This document shows positions 36,426 through 46,222 of a DNA stretch of 64,000 nt, piece by piece. Positions within the stretch are counted from its first letter, which is position 1, and each line of letters begins with the position of its first letter. Made by a program: the position numbers and the translations under genes. The notes below the pieces were generated by a model, which had not been told where the DNA came from, did no database searches, and saw only the letters and a program-made list of their open reading frames with translations. Source of the DNA: Congeria kusceri (Eukaryota; Mollusca; Bivalvia; Myida; Dreissenidae). The stretch is taken from positions 13,180,023-13,244,022 of the forward strand of contig CM051029.1 in the NCBI GenBank assembly GCA_027627225.1, read 5' to 3'.

Positions 36426-36452
36426 TACTTAAACTTACTCACTATTACTAAT

Positions 36453-36754
36453 CACGGCTTAGTAATGCATGTGCATATTTCAAAAAGTTTGTTAAGTAAA
36501 TGTGATGCCATTTTGAGATATCACAATGGAAATAATTTATTTCGAGTGTGCTATATAAAACACTCCGACTACTGCAGCTTCTGCTTCTACCAGAAATAAA
36601 AATACTACTACTAATAATAATAATATTTGTGAACGATACAAGGCTGTGGGCACTGTAAATGCGGGGTGTTATATCTAAACAATATATATCCCCACAATTG
36701 TATTCAACGACCAGGAAGCGGATGGCTTGGTAGCTCTACTACTATTACTATTAT

Positions 36755-36786
<32 letters not shown>

Positions 36787-37379
36787 TTACTACTTCTACT
36801 ACTACTAATACTACTACTTGTACTTCAAAACTACTACTACTACTACTACTATTACTACTATTACTACTATTACTACTATTACTACTACTATTTCTACTAC
36901 TACTACTACTAATACTATTACTACTACTACTACCACTACTACTACTACTACTACTACTATTGCTGCTGCTGCTTCTACTACTAATAACATTACTACTACT
37001 ATTACTACAACTACTACTACAACTGCCACTACTATTACTACTACTACTACTACTACTACAACCATCACCACTACTACTGCTTCTACTACTCGTACTACTA
37101 CAACAATTATCATACTTATTATTATTATTATTATTATTATTTCTACTACTTTTACAACAACTACTATTATTACTACTACTACTGCGACTACTACTACTAC
37201 AACTGCAACTTATATTACTACTTCTTAGCACGGCTTAGTGGTAGAAGTGTATATATGCTTGCTTCTCAAAAAGTATGTTCAGTGAATATGATGCCATTTT
37301 GTGATTTCGCAATGAAAATTTTTGATTTATAACTTGCTGTATAAACACTCCTTCAACTGCAACTTATGCTACTTCTACA

Positions 37380-37410
<31 letters not shown>

Positions 37411-37663
37411 CTAATAATAATTATAATAATAATAATATATACACTACTACTTCTACTTCTACTACTCATATTACTGATTCTAAGCTCGGCTGCTTAATAA
37501 TATAAGAGCATATGTATTTGCTTCTTGAACAATCAAAAACAATTTAATAATAATCATAGTTATGAACGATAATGCCAAAGACAAAACAATGCTGTTAAGC
37601 ATCGGAAATGCGGGGTGTTATATATAAACAATATAATAACCCGACAATTGTATTTAACGACCA
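36453..37663 (+). repeat. Composite tandem duplication: spacer X plus ACT array, about three units
   Basis: Spacer X starts with cacggcttagt at 36,453, recurs at 37,229 and, diverged, at 37,485 (ctcggctgctta). Its downstream part (aaatgcggggtgttatat ... cgacca) is at 36,657-36,713 and again at 37,606-37,663. ACT arrays (36,735-37,227 and 37,376-37,472) lie between. Homology of copy B to the IgSF family starts right after the second cgacca. Confidence 0.65.
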
Positions 37664-37748
37664 TGCAAAGCTACAAACACTATGACTGAAGCTGACGGAA
37701 CGACATCAACGGAAACTGTAACAAGGGACTTGTCCGCTACAGTATTAT
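37662..37748 (+). pseudogene. Copy B Ig4 exon remnant
   Basis: Only the 3' end is left: C-K-A-T-N-T-M-T-E, T-S-T-E-T-V-T-R-D-L-S-A-T-V-L then donor gtaagc. It aligns with C 58,506-58,589. Everything upstream is replaced by the repeat block ending cgacca. Confidence 0.7.
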
Positions 37749-38240
37749 GTAAGCGCAATACGCATATTTTAAGAAAAAAAATTAACAATTATTTTATTTA
37801 TATCAACAAGATGTGTTACTGTTATTTCAAAATATAATCATGTGATTTCGTACCGAAGCAAGTATCACCATCCTATCAACGGCCTCAATGCACGTTTACA
37901 TTTGCAAAATAGCGAGGCTGCATGGCTGGTTTTGATGAGTAATCAATCAATAACACATTTTAGTCCTAGCAAAATGGTATACTTTTACACCAGAGTATTT
38001 GTCTTAGTGACATACATTACGTGAGCTCTCGCCTATAATTTTAGCTTAAATTTTAGCGATGGATTGTGTAAAATCCCACGTCCACCAGTCGCATTCTGAC
38101 CTGTACAGGTCCACGAAAATGAGATAACGCGACGTGCATTTGAAATATTGTGATATTGTACCAATTGTCGTTAGAGCTTCTAAGCTTCTTTTTTTAGTAT
38201 GTAATATTTGATAAGAAATGAAAATACTGCTTGATTGTAG

Positions 38241-38546
38241 ACGGTCCTGTTGTTCCTACGATCACGTATAGCATTCTACCGCATTCTGACAAAAGTTGGA
38301 TTGCAACAAACGAAACCATACGAGTTATAGTAGGAAGTACTGTTCGGTTGATGTGTTCAGTAGACAGTGTGCCAACTTCAATATATTCATGGGGTTCCGG
38401 ACACGATGGTAACATTCGAAACATATCTAATGACACGCGCACAACGGACACGAACTATACATGCACTGTAAAAAATATCATGAACACCACATTTAACGGA
38501 AACGTTAATGGAAACAACCATTCATCAGTAAACCTAAACTTACTGT
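38241..38546 (+). CDS. Copy B Ig5 exon, intact
   Basis: 306 bp, phase 1-1. G-P-V-V-P-T-I-T-Y start, L-M-C-S-V-D-S-V-P-T-S-I-Y-S-W and Y-T-C-T-V-K-N give the Ig signature. Five or more N-x-S/T sites. Acceptor gattgtag, donor gtaagt. Confidence 0.85.
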
Positions 38547-38648
38547 GTAAGTATTATGGCCGACTATTTTGTTTACCTTTCAATATTAAGGCATTACATA
38601 TGTACTTGTTTTTTATCAATTTATTAGCCAATAGTTATTACCTTTCAG

Positions 38649-38939
38649 ATGGTCCTGAGAATATAGTAGCAAAATTCAACAACATCAAACAGATAGACCA
38701 ACTTCTTAAAGTTGTCAAAGGCTGGTCGTTCACAATAGCATGTTTTGCAAGCAGTAATCCAGCTCCAAGTTTTTCTTGGTATGGCCCTGCAGCTCAACAA
38801 GGAAATGTCATGTATATTGCCAATGCGAGCACTGACATGGACGGGAATTTAACATGCAACGCAGTTAACACCATGGTAGATAGCGTGGGATATAGCGTAA
38901 ACGAGACAGCGCACCTAACAATTACCCTTGATATACTAT
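38649..38939 (+). CDS. Copy B Ig6 exon, intact
   Basis: 291 bp, phase 1-1. T-I-A-C-F-A-S-S-N-P-A-P-S-F-S-W-Y and L-T-C-N-A-V-N-T-M are the canonical Cys, Trp and Cys. Acceptor cctttcag, donor gtaagt. Confidence 0.85.
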
Positions 38940-39223
38940 GTAAGTAATGTTAGCCAAAATTGACCTTATTTGTACATGTACAGGGATTGCTTTGTAAGTA
39001 ATGTTAACCAATATTGACTTTGTTTGTACATAGATTCATTTATTTTAATATCTCACTCGCTCTAGATTTTGAATATGAGTGCTAATTATTGATTTCCTTC
39101 TTTCTATGGTATTACATTCACAAATGTATTACATAAAAATGGTTTTCATAAATAACTGCATGTAAACCTACATATGAATTGCATATTTAAAAAAATTTAT
39201 GATACGATTTATTGATGCTACAG

Positions 39224-39508
39224 ACCCACCGGTTGTTCAAGTTTTGCAGAACCAAAGCGCTCTACTCAACACGTCCCTAACGGTTACATGCACCTTAACA
39301 AATGTTGGTAATCCACCAGCCTCAATCTTTACATGGATAAGGAAAGACACGAGTACAGTGGTGGGTACAGGACAAACACTAACAATAAACAACATTGGAT
39401 TGGCCGATGAAGGGGAATACCAATGTAATGCATCAAACATAATGCAGCCTATTGGAAATTAGGTTGTGTACGGATTTAGTCAATCGACATTCTTTATAAA
39501 TGTTGAAT
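39224..39508 (+). pseudogene. Copy B Ig7 exon with TAG
   Basis: 285 bp, phase 1-1. V-T-C-T-L-T-N-V-G-N-P-P-A-S-I-F-T-W and Y-Q-C-N-A-S-N-I-M are preserved. TAG at 39,460-39,462 follows Q-P-I-G-N, beyond the second cysteine. C reads G-N-E-D-V there. Confidence 0.85.
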
Positions 39509-39990
39509 GTAAGTTAAATAATTACTACGTTTTTATTTAACTAATGTTTGTATTTTCATTAGAAACTATATGGAAATAACATTCATTCTGTTGGAAACAC
39601 ACATATAAAGATTTTTAATTATCAAGACAAACACGTATCTGAGTTCAAACAATTCGGGCGTTTGTAGAAGTGGTGAGGAAAATATTTGAAAAAGTGTGTT
39701 TAATGTTTCTATTGCAAATACCTGGCACGGTGCAATATTTTTGTATTATAATGTTTATTCGACACTCTGTGTTTTGCTTTTTGTCCCATCCTTCTTATCT
39801 TTTGGAAAATTAATGTATAATTGACCGAAGCGTTATTATTCACAATAAACTGTAATTATTTATCCATTCTTTCTACCACATTTTCCTAAATAGATCTTGT
39901 TGTGTATCATACAATAGCCACTTTATTCAAAAAGTTTATATTGTTATATTGGTGTTCAAATATATATTTCACAAGCAAGTTTTATTCCAG

Positions 39991-40284
39991 ACGAGGCATA
40001 TATACTGGCATTCAAAGCAAACGAATCAAGCATTAATATCTCTGTTGACCAAGGCGAAACATTAGAGCTGGTATGTGATGCCGATGGTGACCCTCAACCT
40101 ACTGTTCGTATCGTCAATGCAACTCGTGGAAATGAAACAATCCTTGTTCAGACTGAAGCACATAAAGCCAAAGCTCACATACATCGAGCAAGATGTGAAT
40201 ATGATGCTGGAAGCTATAAATGCCTCGCCAACAACCGTTTTAACCAAGGACAACACAAACAGTCACTGGCTCTATTCGTTAACT
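39991..40284 (+). CDS. Copy B Ig8 exon, intact
   Basis: 294 bp, phase 1-1. L-E-L-V-C-D-A-D-G-D-P-Q-P-T-V-R and Y-K-C-L-A-N-N. The usual core Trp is replaced by a V-R-I-V strand in all copies, so this is a family trait and not damage. Confidence 0.8.
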
Positions 40285-40390
40285 GTAAGTAATGAATTGC
40301 ATATGTATATCAAACCGTGCTTAGTAACGAATACATATATTCCCTATACATATGTCAACGCGCATACAATACAACTGTGTTCTTGCACAG

Positions 40391-40708
40391 GTTCACCAAG
40401 AGCGTCGCCCTTTTCACCTGCTATAACAGAACAGTACAGAGCTCCCAACGACTCGGCTGTATTAACATTCACAATCATGGCCTATCCTGAGCCAAAATCT
40501 TCAGACTTCAGTTGGTACAAACGTGTTGATGATGAATGGAAAGATGTGTCCAGTTACTCCAACTACTTTCTGATTAATACCTCGGATGACAATATGCAGA
40601 CTCAAATGGTGATTTTCCGTGTGCAGGTTGGAGATTATACAGACTACATGGTGAACGTGTCCAACACATTGGGTTCAGTAGCGCAAGTGTTTACTTTACA
40701 CGCACAGT
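40391..40708 (+). CDS. Copy B Ig9-type exon, intact
   Basis: 318 bp, phase 1-1. S-P-R-A-S-P-F-S-P start, F-S-W-Y-K-R, Y-M-V-N-V-S-N-T-L-G-S end. It has the strand pattern of a membrane-proximal Ig or Ig-like domain without the Cys pair, as in many adhesion receptors before FN3. Acceptor cttgcacag. Confidence 0.75.
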
Positions 40709-40878
40709 GTATGTATCTATAATGACGTTGAATGTGTTTGTTTTTTTAATTATGATCTAACGCAACACATAGTAACACTTAACTAGAGCTAAGTATTGAT
40801 GAAGTTAGTAGATTCGCAGTAATAATCGCGTATGTATATACATAGGTTTTATTATTTATTTGAGTACAATTATTTTAG

Positions 40879-41175
40879 CCAAACCATATGTTCCGAAGAA
40901 CTTGCTTATTGACCGAGTAGGAAAAACGGACATTGTTATTACATGGGTTCCTGGTTTTAATGGCGGCCTGGATAAGAACTTCACTATTCAATACATAGAA
41001 GTCGATATTGAAATCTGGAGAGATATATTCGTAGCAGGTTCTGTTATAAGCTATACCTGGGCTATTGAGGGATTAAAACCTGGCACGACTTACACAGTCA
41101 AAATGCTGGCAGAAAATAAAATAGGCAAATCAGAGTGGACTAAAGAAATAAGGGAAACAACCCTAGTTGACACAG
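40879..41175 (+). CDS. Copy B FN3 exon, intact
   Basis: 297 bp, phase 1-1. T-D-I-V-I-T-W-V-P-G-F-N-G-G, F-T-I-Q-Y, I-E-G-L-K-P-G-T-T-Y-T-V and A-E-N-K-I-G-K-S are the classic fibronectin type III positions (W, Y, L-P, Y, N-x-x-G-x-S). Confidence 0.9.
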
Positions 41176-41298
41176 GTACAGTGTTTACTCACTACGGTAT
41201 TAAATATAACTGATACAACTCGATATTAGCAAAGATAAGTAAAACCAATTAAATGATCCCATTGTCATATAATGTATATATTGAATATTTGATTTCAG

Positions 41299-41409
41299 TT
41301 GAGAGTAGCCCTGAAAGGTCAGTTGTGGGTGGTGTAGTAGGTGGCGTCTTGGGGGTTGTTGTCATCGTGATTGCTGTGTCCATCCTGCTATGGAGACATA
41401 TATCGCATG
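41299..41409 (+). CDS. Copy B transmembrane exon
   Basis: 111 bp, phase 1-1. Short acidic stalk, then V-V-G-G-V-V-G-G-V-L-G-V-V-V-I-V-I-A-V-S-I-L-L-W, then R-H. A glycine-rich first half (GxxxG spacing) is common in self-associating helices. There is no charged residue inside the helix, unlike copy A. Confidence 0.85.
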
Positions 41410-41736
41410 GTGAATACGTGTTGCATTGTATTGAGCTGTATAACCAGTGCATATACATGTACATGCTCATTTAATATATTGGTTTGTGGTTTATTATGTA
41501 ATACATGACAATTATTTCTGTAGCAGCATATCGAGTTTAGGAGATCTAGTGTTTTGCAGTGTATTGAACAAGTGTATTTGTAGAATTCGTACTTGATCTC
41601 AAAACTGGTTGCTAATGAATTATCAAATAAAAATAACAACATCACAACCTGTAACATGCATAACATATTATAAAACAATTGCTCAGACTGATACTTATTT
41701 ATATCAATAATAGCATAGTGACTTCAATTATTTTAG

Positions 41737-41809
41737 GGCGAATCGAATCCAACACATACCAAACGCATACCAACTCGACTGACCAGTACGAAGATATTGT
41801 CAGAGAACC
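41737..41809 (+). CDS. Copy B cytoplasmic exon 1
   Basis: 73 bp, acceptor ttttag, donor gtaagt, phase 1 in and phase 2 out. It encodes R-I-E-S-N-T-Y-Q-T-H-T-N-S-T-D-Q-Y-E-D-I-V. YEDI fits a YxxI SH2-type site. Confidence 0.65.
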
Positions 41810-41920
41810 GTAAGTCAATGTATATACAAACACGTTGATATATCATATAAATTATTTGACCAATTGCAAATATTATATAACTTGTCAGTGTGTTATTTAT
41901 CACTTTATTAAAATATACAG

Positions 41921-41947
41921 TTGTCAACGGTAACTACAAAAACATAG
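41921..41947 (+). other. Possible 27-bp microexon in copy B tail
   Basis: It lies between acceptor atacag and donor gtaatt. In phase 1-1 it would add V-N-G-N-Y-K-N-I, another Tyr motif (YKNI). In the phase 2 required by the flanking exons it gives a stop, so it is either skipped or used in another isoform. Confidence 0.25.
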
Positions 41948-42017
41948 GTAATTAATCACATCAGTGTGCTAGTCATACAATAACATCTAATAATGATATT
42001 GAAATGGGTGCATTTAG

Positions 42018-42070
42018 ACGAAACAACGATGCCTCAAACACAGATGGAAGTTATGAAACATGTTGAATTG
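42018..42070 (+). pseudogene. Copy B cytoplasmic exon 2 with TGA
   Basis: 53 bp, acceptor catttag, donor gtaagg. It joins exon 1 in phase 2 and the tail exon in phase 1, so all three fit together. It encodes N-D-A-S-N-T-D-G-S-Y-E-T-C then TGA (42,064-42,066). The stop may be a lesion or a natural end of a short-tail isoform. Confidence 0.55.
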
Positions 42071-42315
42071 GTAAGGTTTCATATATCAGTTAATTATTGA
42101 TGTCAAATATATCAAACCCGGATACATAATAAATATAATACATCTTATGATTCTGCTTTTATATTTGTTAACAAGTGTCATCTTTAAGATTAAAAACAAC
42201 ACAACAAAACAATAAGTTGTTTCGCATCTACCTCGCCTTAGATTTAATTAATTATTCCCCTAACTGTCTTTGTTGCTTTTCTTGACAATTACTTTTTCGT
42301 TTCATGTTCTACCAG

Positions 42316-42518
42316 ATTCTGCAGATTCTCACCATGATAATAAGTATGAGACACTTGCAGAACTACAATTCCGTGAATATTCGAGTCTAACTCCTTACGA
42401 AACTCATGGAGACATCATATCTTCCACAGATAATCAGCCTAGGATGCCAGAATTAAGACAAACTGTGTCGTCAACTGATGATCGGGACTACGTTAATATG
42501 ACATTGTCAACTCTTTAA
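42316..42518 (+). CDS. Copy B terminal exon: tyrosine signalling tail
   Basis: 203 bp, acceptor ctaccag, phase 1 entry, stop at 42,516-42,518. It contains N-K-Y-E-T-L-A-E-L, R-E-Y-S-S-L, P-Y-E-T-H and the near-terminal R-D-Y-V-N-M-T-L. YETL and YSSL are YxxL motifs about 9 residues apart; YVNM fits p85/Grb2 SH2 recognition (CD28 carries the similar YMNM). The tail of copy A keeps the first and last motifs. Confidence 0.75.
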
Positions 42519-42594
42519 GTGTGTCACAAATGATTTGCTGAAAATTAACTGTTACGTAATGAGACAGTGGATCTTTGTTTTGTTGGCAATAGCT

Positions 42595-43010
42595 TATTAT
42601 CGGATTGTATTTATAGAATTATGCATACCCGTATTGAATTGCCGGGATATATATGTAGAATTATACATGACCGTATTGAATTGTTGGGCGTTCTATTTAA
42701 AATAATGCATTACATTATTGTATTGTCGGATGATATATTATGCATACGTGAATTGATATATCGGCTGATATTTGAAGCATTATGTATACCATATATTATA
42801 CTTTAATAGAATTGTGTAGTGATATATAAAGTCCACATTCTTAATGCTTAAATATCGTTTACATTTATGTATATGAAAAATGATGCATAACGAAATTTAA
42901 GCATTGGGTGATGCATACAATATCATACAATATCATACACAAGTAAATTGAAATATTGAGTGATATATTACGCATTTCGCATAGCATAATTACATGTTTC
43001 GGATAATAAA
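42595..43010 (+). repeat. Degenerate minisatellite 3' of copy B
   Basis: The unit gtattgaattg(c/t)(c/t)gg plus a spacer with tatatt/atgcat recurs at 42,631, 42,673, 42,720 and, diverged, 42,747, with a period near 42-47 bp. Fainter copies continue to about 43,000. It begins about 80 bp after the stop codon, so it would lie in the 3' UTR. Confidence 0.5.
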
Positions 43011-43404
43011 AGAAATATTATACATAATATACTTGCAGCGAAACATGATTTTTATTTTAATTGTATTATGTTTAAATCCTTGAATTGTATTGATTGTATT
43101 TTAAATTGCCGTATGTTGCTGAACCAGATAAAAATGTTCGAATAACGTATTGAAGATTGGGCCGAATTAATTACACCATTCACATTTAATTTTATTTCAA
43201 CTTCAAAAAGCTGATGGCGATGTTACGAACATATGCTTACATAACGTATATACCGGTATTTTAATAACAATCACATATACGCTTGGTTCTTTTCAAATTC
43301 AGTAAACAATTGAACGTGTATCATTATATTCGTAAGACGTATTGTCACAACCTCATATGATTTCTGTTAACATCGACGTTCGATCCTAATTTAAAAGAAC
43401 ATAG

Positions 43405-43760
43405 CTACAGTGGGGTTGGGGATTTTGTTCCGTACATTAGGGCGGATTAATTTGCATGCCGATTTTTTATGTACTAATCTCTAACAATCCCGTTTTCAGC
43501 GAGTTTTTAGAGGTTGTTTGGGGGGTTTTAGGGACTATTAAGGATTATTAAAGATGCTAGAGTACTGCGAATGCGTAGAGGTGAAAAGGTGGGGCTGACG
43601 AAGGAGGACTTAGTACTGCGCATGCCTAGGGCTGAAAAGGCGGGGTTTATTGATTGGACAACGGTTGAATGGGCGTGGTTTATTTATGTGTGCAATCGAT
43701 AACCAATGAAGTTTATTGCGTTGAACGATAACCCCGCCCACTAATCATGCTATTTCAATC
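43405..43760 (+). repeat. GC-box/CCAAT-rich repeat, left copy
   Basis: It contains gggattttgtt, gaatgcgtagaggtgaaaag, gtggggct, and aaaggcggggtttattgattgg (a GC box next to an inverted CCAAT box), and ends ccccgcccactaatca. A diverged inverted partner lies at 48,262-48,622. Confidence 0.45.
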
Positions 43761-46180
43761 ATGTTAAATGTATGTGATAATAGGCTTAATAAAATAGTAT
43801 TGATATTTAAAATTTACATGAAATATGCTGCAATTGATTAGCCCAACTGTATTATAAAGCCAGTGATTAAATGTATAAAAACAAAGTTGTTATTCCCAGG
43901 ATTACTGATTATTCTATTTTTATTTTAAGATAATATTTATTTTTGATGATTTAAGTTTCGCTGACTGTTCAGCAATCATGTTTTTTTTAATCATAATTAA
44001 TACGCAAAAAATAATTAAAATAGCTTTAAACTTCAAGATTTAACACATTAATAAATGTATTTTAAGACAGAACTAACTGAATTAATTAAAAATTAAATAT
44101 TAAAAATCAATACAATCTTATTAAAACATATTAAATATCATTAAGAGCATTACTAAATACACCCATGCACTTAACATAATTAATCCACAAATATGTTCTA
44201 CCTCAAAGGTTGAATTTATATTCTCTAAACATTAGTAATTATATTATTATTTTAAAATATGAATTTTACAGCCACTATTTTTTTTTATCAAAGTCTTTAG
44301 GTAGCAAATAATTCAAATACAAAGACATATTTAAATCCACCCGACAATATAAATATAAAATGTTATTTAAAATGGTTAAAATAGTGAAAAATACACTGAG
44401 TCAAACCTGCGTTATTTATTGTTCGTGTTTAAATCGAGAACTTAGTGTTACGGTTGTCTGTCATATTAAAACGGATTTATGTGACAACATTGAAGACAGT
44501 CACCATTCGTTACAATACTGTATCACGTTACTGTGTAAAATTCTGTGCTGATTTTCTAATAAACTGTGTAAAACGTTTAGACACATGTATGCCCGTTTGC
44601 ATTGTTATCAGGGATGTTACTGTGTGCACAAATGTCGCATGCAATTTACTTTCCCGAAACAACCTTTTTTGATTAATGCCGCTACTTTGAACGATGGTGC
44701 TCAATTCACACAGATACTAAACGATGCAGTTTTTGATAAGCAAGCCTTGACAGAGTTATCGTTATATTCATTTTTTACTTTGAACATGAAATAAACTTAT
44801 TACACGTTTTTTTTAGTGTATTTACACCATAATTATATAGGCATAAAATATATGTATATAGAATACAAGGTTGGTGCCGGGATGGAGAAAGTTTATCCGG
44901 TGAGGCTTACAAAATAAATGAAAATAGGGCGAGCTTTAGAGAGCCCTATTTTTGTTTTCGGGCCAAACCGTACACACTTTCTCCTTCCCGGCACCTACCG
45001 TGTATTATATTTATCCTGATTTCTATTCAATTATATTAAAAAACATCAAACACTAAAGTTTTAAATTAAAAAATACATCCAGACGGGCCTCGACCTAATA
45101 ACTCGCTTGCATGAATGCGTACTACCCGGAAAAAATAGTTCTCTATTTCTTAATCACCTTTTTCAAAAAGCAAAATTAAAATATTAATAAATCTTATTTG
45201 CTGATGTCAGTCAGTAGTAAATCTGCTTTTGTTTTAAACCAGATTATATTGGTTTGTAAACAGTTAAACTATGTCACACTAACTACGCCATTCATTTTGA
45301 GTTGTAAGTTTACACAATGTAGTCAAACCAGAACGCGAGTGTTTTGCAGTTTGAAATATATATTTGGTGTTTCTGTGTTTTGGATGGATTATATTATGCC
45401 ATAGCATTCAGATAAAAAGTGCATGCAATATTTGCCTCGAATGGAAAGGTGAGATTTTCAATTTTATACGATTTACTCGGATAGTATTTGTTGTGGGTAG
45501 AGGACAGTGTAACTGAAAATGAAATAAATAAAAAAATGTTTAGTTTTACGTTACAATTTTGATAACATTTTTCATTTCTCTTCATCGGAAATTAATATAA
45601 AAGGTTATTTCTTTGATGAATATGCTCTTTTGGTTGACCAAAGAAAGTATATCCGCAAAGAATAAGTCCCTTGCATCAGATTCAAGTGTGTTGAAATGGA
45701 ATGGAACTGGAAGGAAGTTGTTGTTAACCAGTCAAAGGGAATGTCAGGATAAACAACTCATTTGTTGATTAACTCTGTTAAACTAGACAACATAAAGTTT
45801 GTATCGGTGAAAAACTCTGGTAAGTAGACTTTATGCTGTGTCATTCTCGACAATGTTGTTATCCGGCGCGTAGGAATACCTATTGCCGGCATATCACAGT
45901 CACGTGATCTACTGCCGGATATCAACAAGTTTATAATGTCACCGATTTATTAGGTCACTGTTTGGGTTAGTAGCAGGATAAATATGATTTTATATATTTA
46001 TAAAACAAAAAACTAATATTTTATGCACAATAATACTTTTTTAGTTATATATTTTTGCAGCGCTAATCATGTTATGTTACAAGAGGGTGTATTTGCTTTT
46101 ATTTTTGTAATTTTATTGGATCACTAAATTCATCTGCTAATGGTTTATAAATGTTAAGATGGTCTTGTAGTTTTAGTTGA
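43761..46180. other. Gene-free AT-rich stretch with one hairpin
   Basis: No supported exon. It contains the hairpin at 44,862-45,006. Isolated open frames (about 60-75 codons) have no domain features. Confidence 0.5.
44862..45006. mobile_element. Hairpin element
   Basis: The arm aatacaaggttggtgccggg (44,862 on) pairs with the inverted copy cccggcacctaccgtgtatt (ending 45,006). The inner aaaatagggc/gccctatttt arms pair too. About 145 bp, non-coding. Confidence 0.65.
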
Positions 46181-46183
46181 TGT

Positions 46184-46184
<1 letters not shown>

Positions 46185-46214
<30 letters not shown>

Positions 46215-46222
46215 ATTGATGA
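46185..46222 (+). repeat. (GAT)n microsatellite
   Basis: gatgttgatgatgatgatga... of about 38 bp; the poly-His frame on the minus strand is an artefact. Confidence 0.85.

Larger units (their letters stand above)
37662..42518 (+). pseudogene. IgSF receptor copy B: partial Ig4, Ig5-9, FN3, TM, tyrosine tail; nearly intact
   Basis: This is the least damaged copy. Exons Ig5, Ig6, Ig8, Ig9, FN3 and TM are fully open, phase 1-1, with GT-AG sites and preserved Cys-Trp-Cys residues where expected. Architecture implies a single-pass cell-surface receptor; ligand unknown. There are two in-frame stops: TAG at 39,460-39,462 in Ig7 and TGA at 42,064-42,066 in a cytoplasmic exon. The gene is also 5'-truncated, because only the last ~85 bp of Ig4 remain at the boundary with the ACT composite repeat, and Ig1-3 and the signal peptide are missing. 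If transcribed it could be a pseudogene, or a gene with undiscovered 5' exons and stop-containing isoforms. A possible AATAAA lies at 43,004-43,009. Confidence 0.85.

Noticed and set aside
36072..37238. Long poly-Leu, poly-Ser and poly-Val frames
   Set aside because: Products of trinucleotide arrays in all frames; no unique sequence beyond the array.
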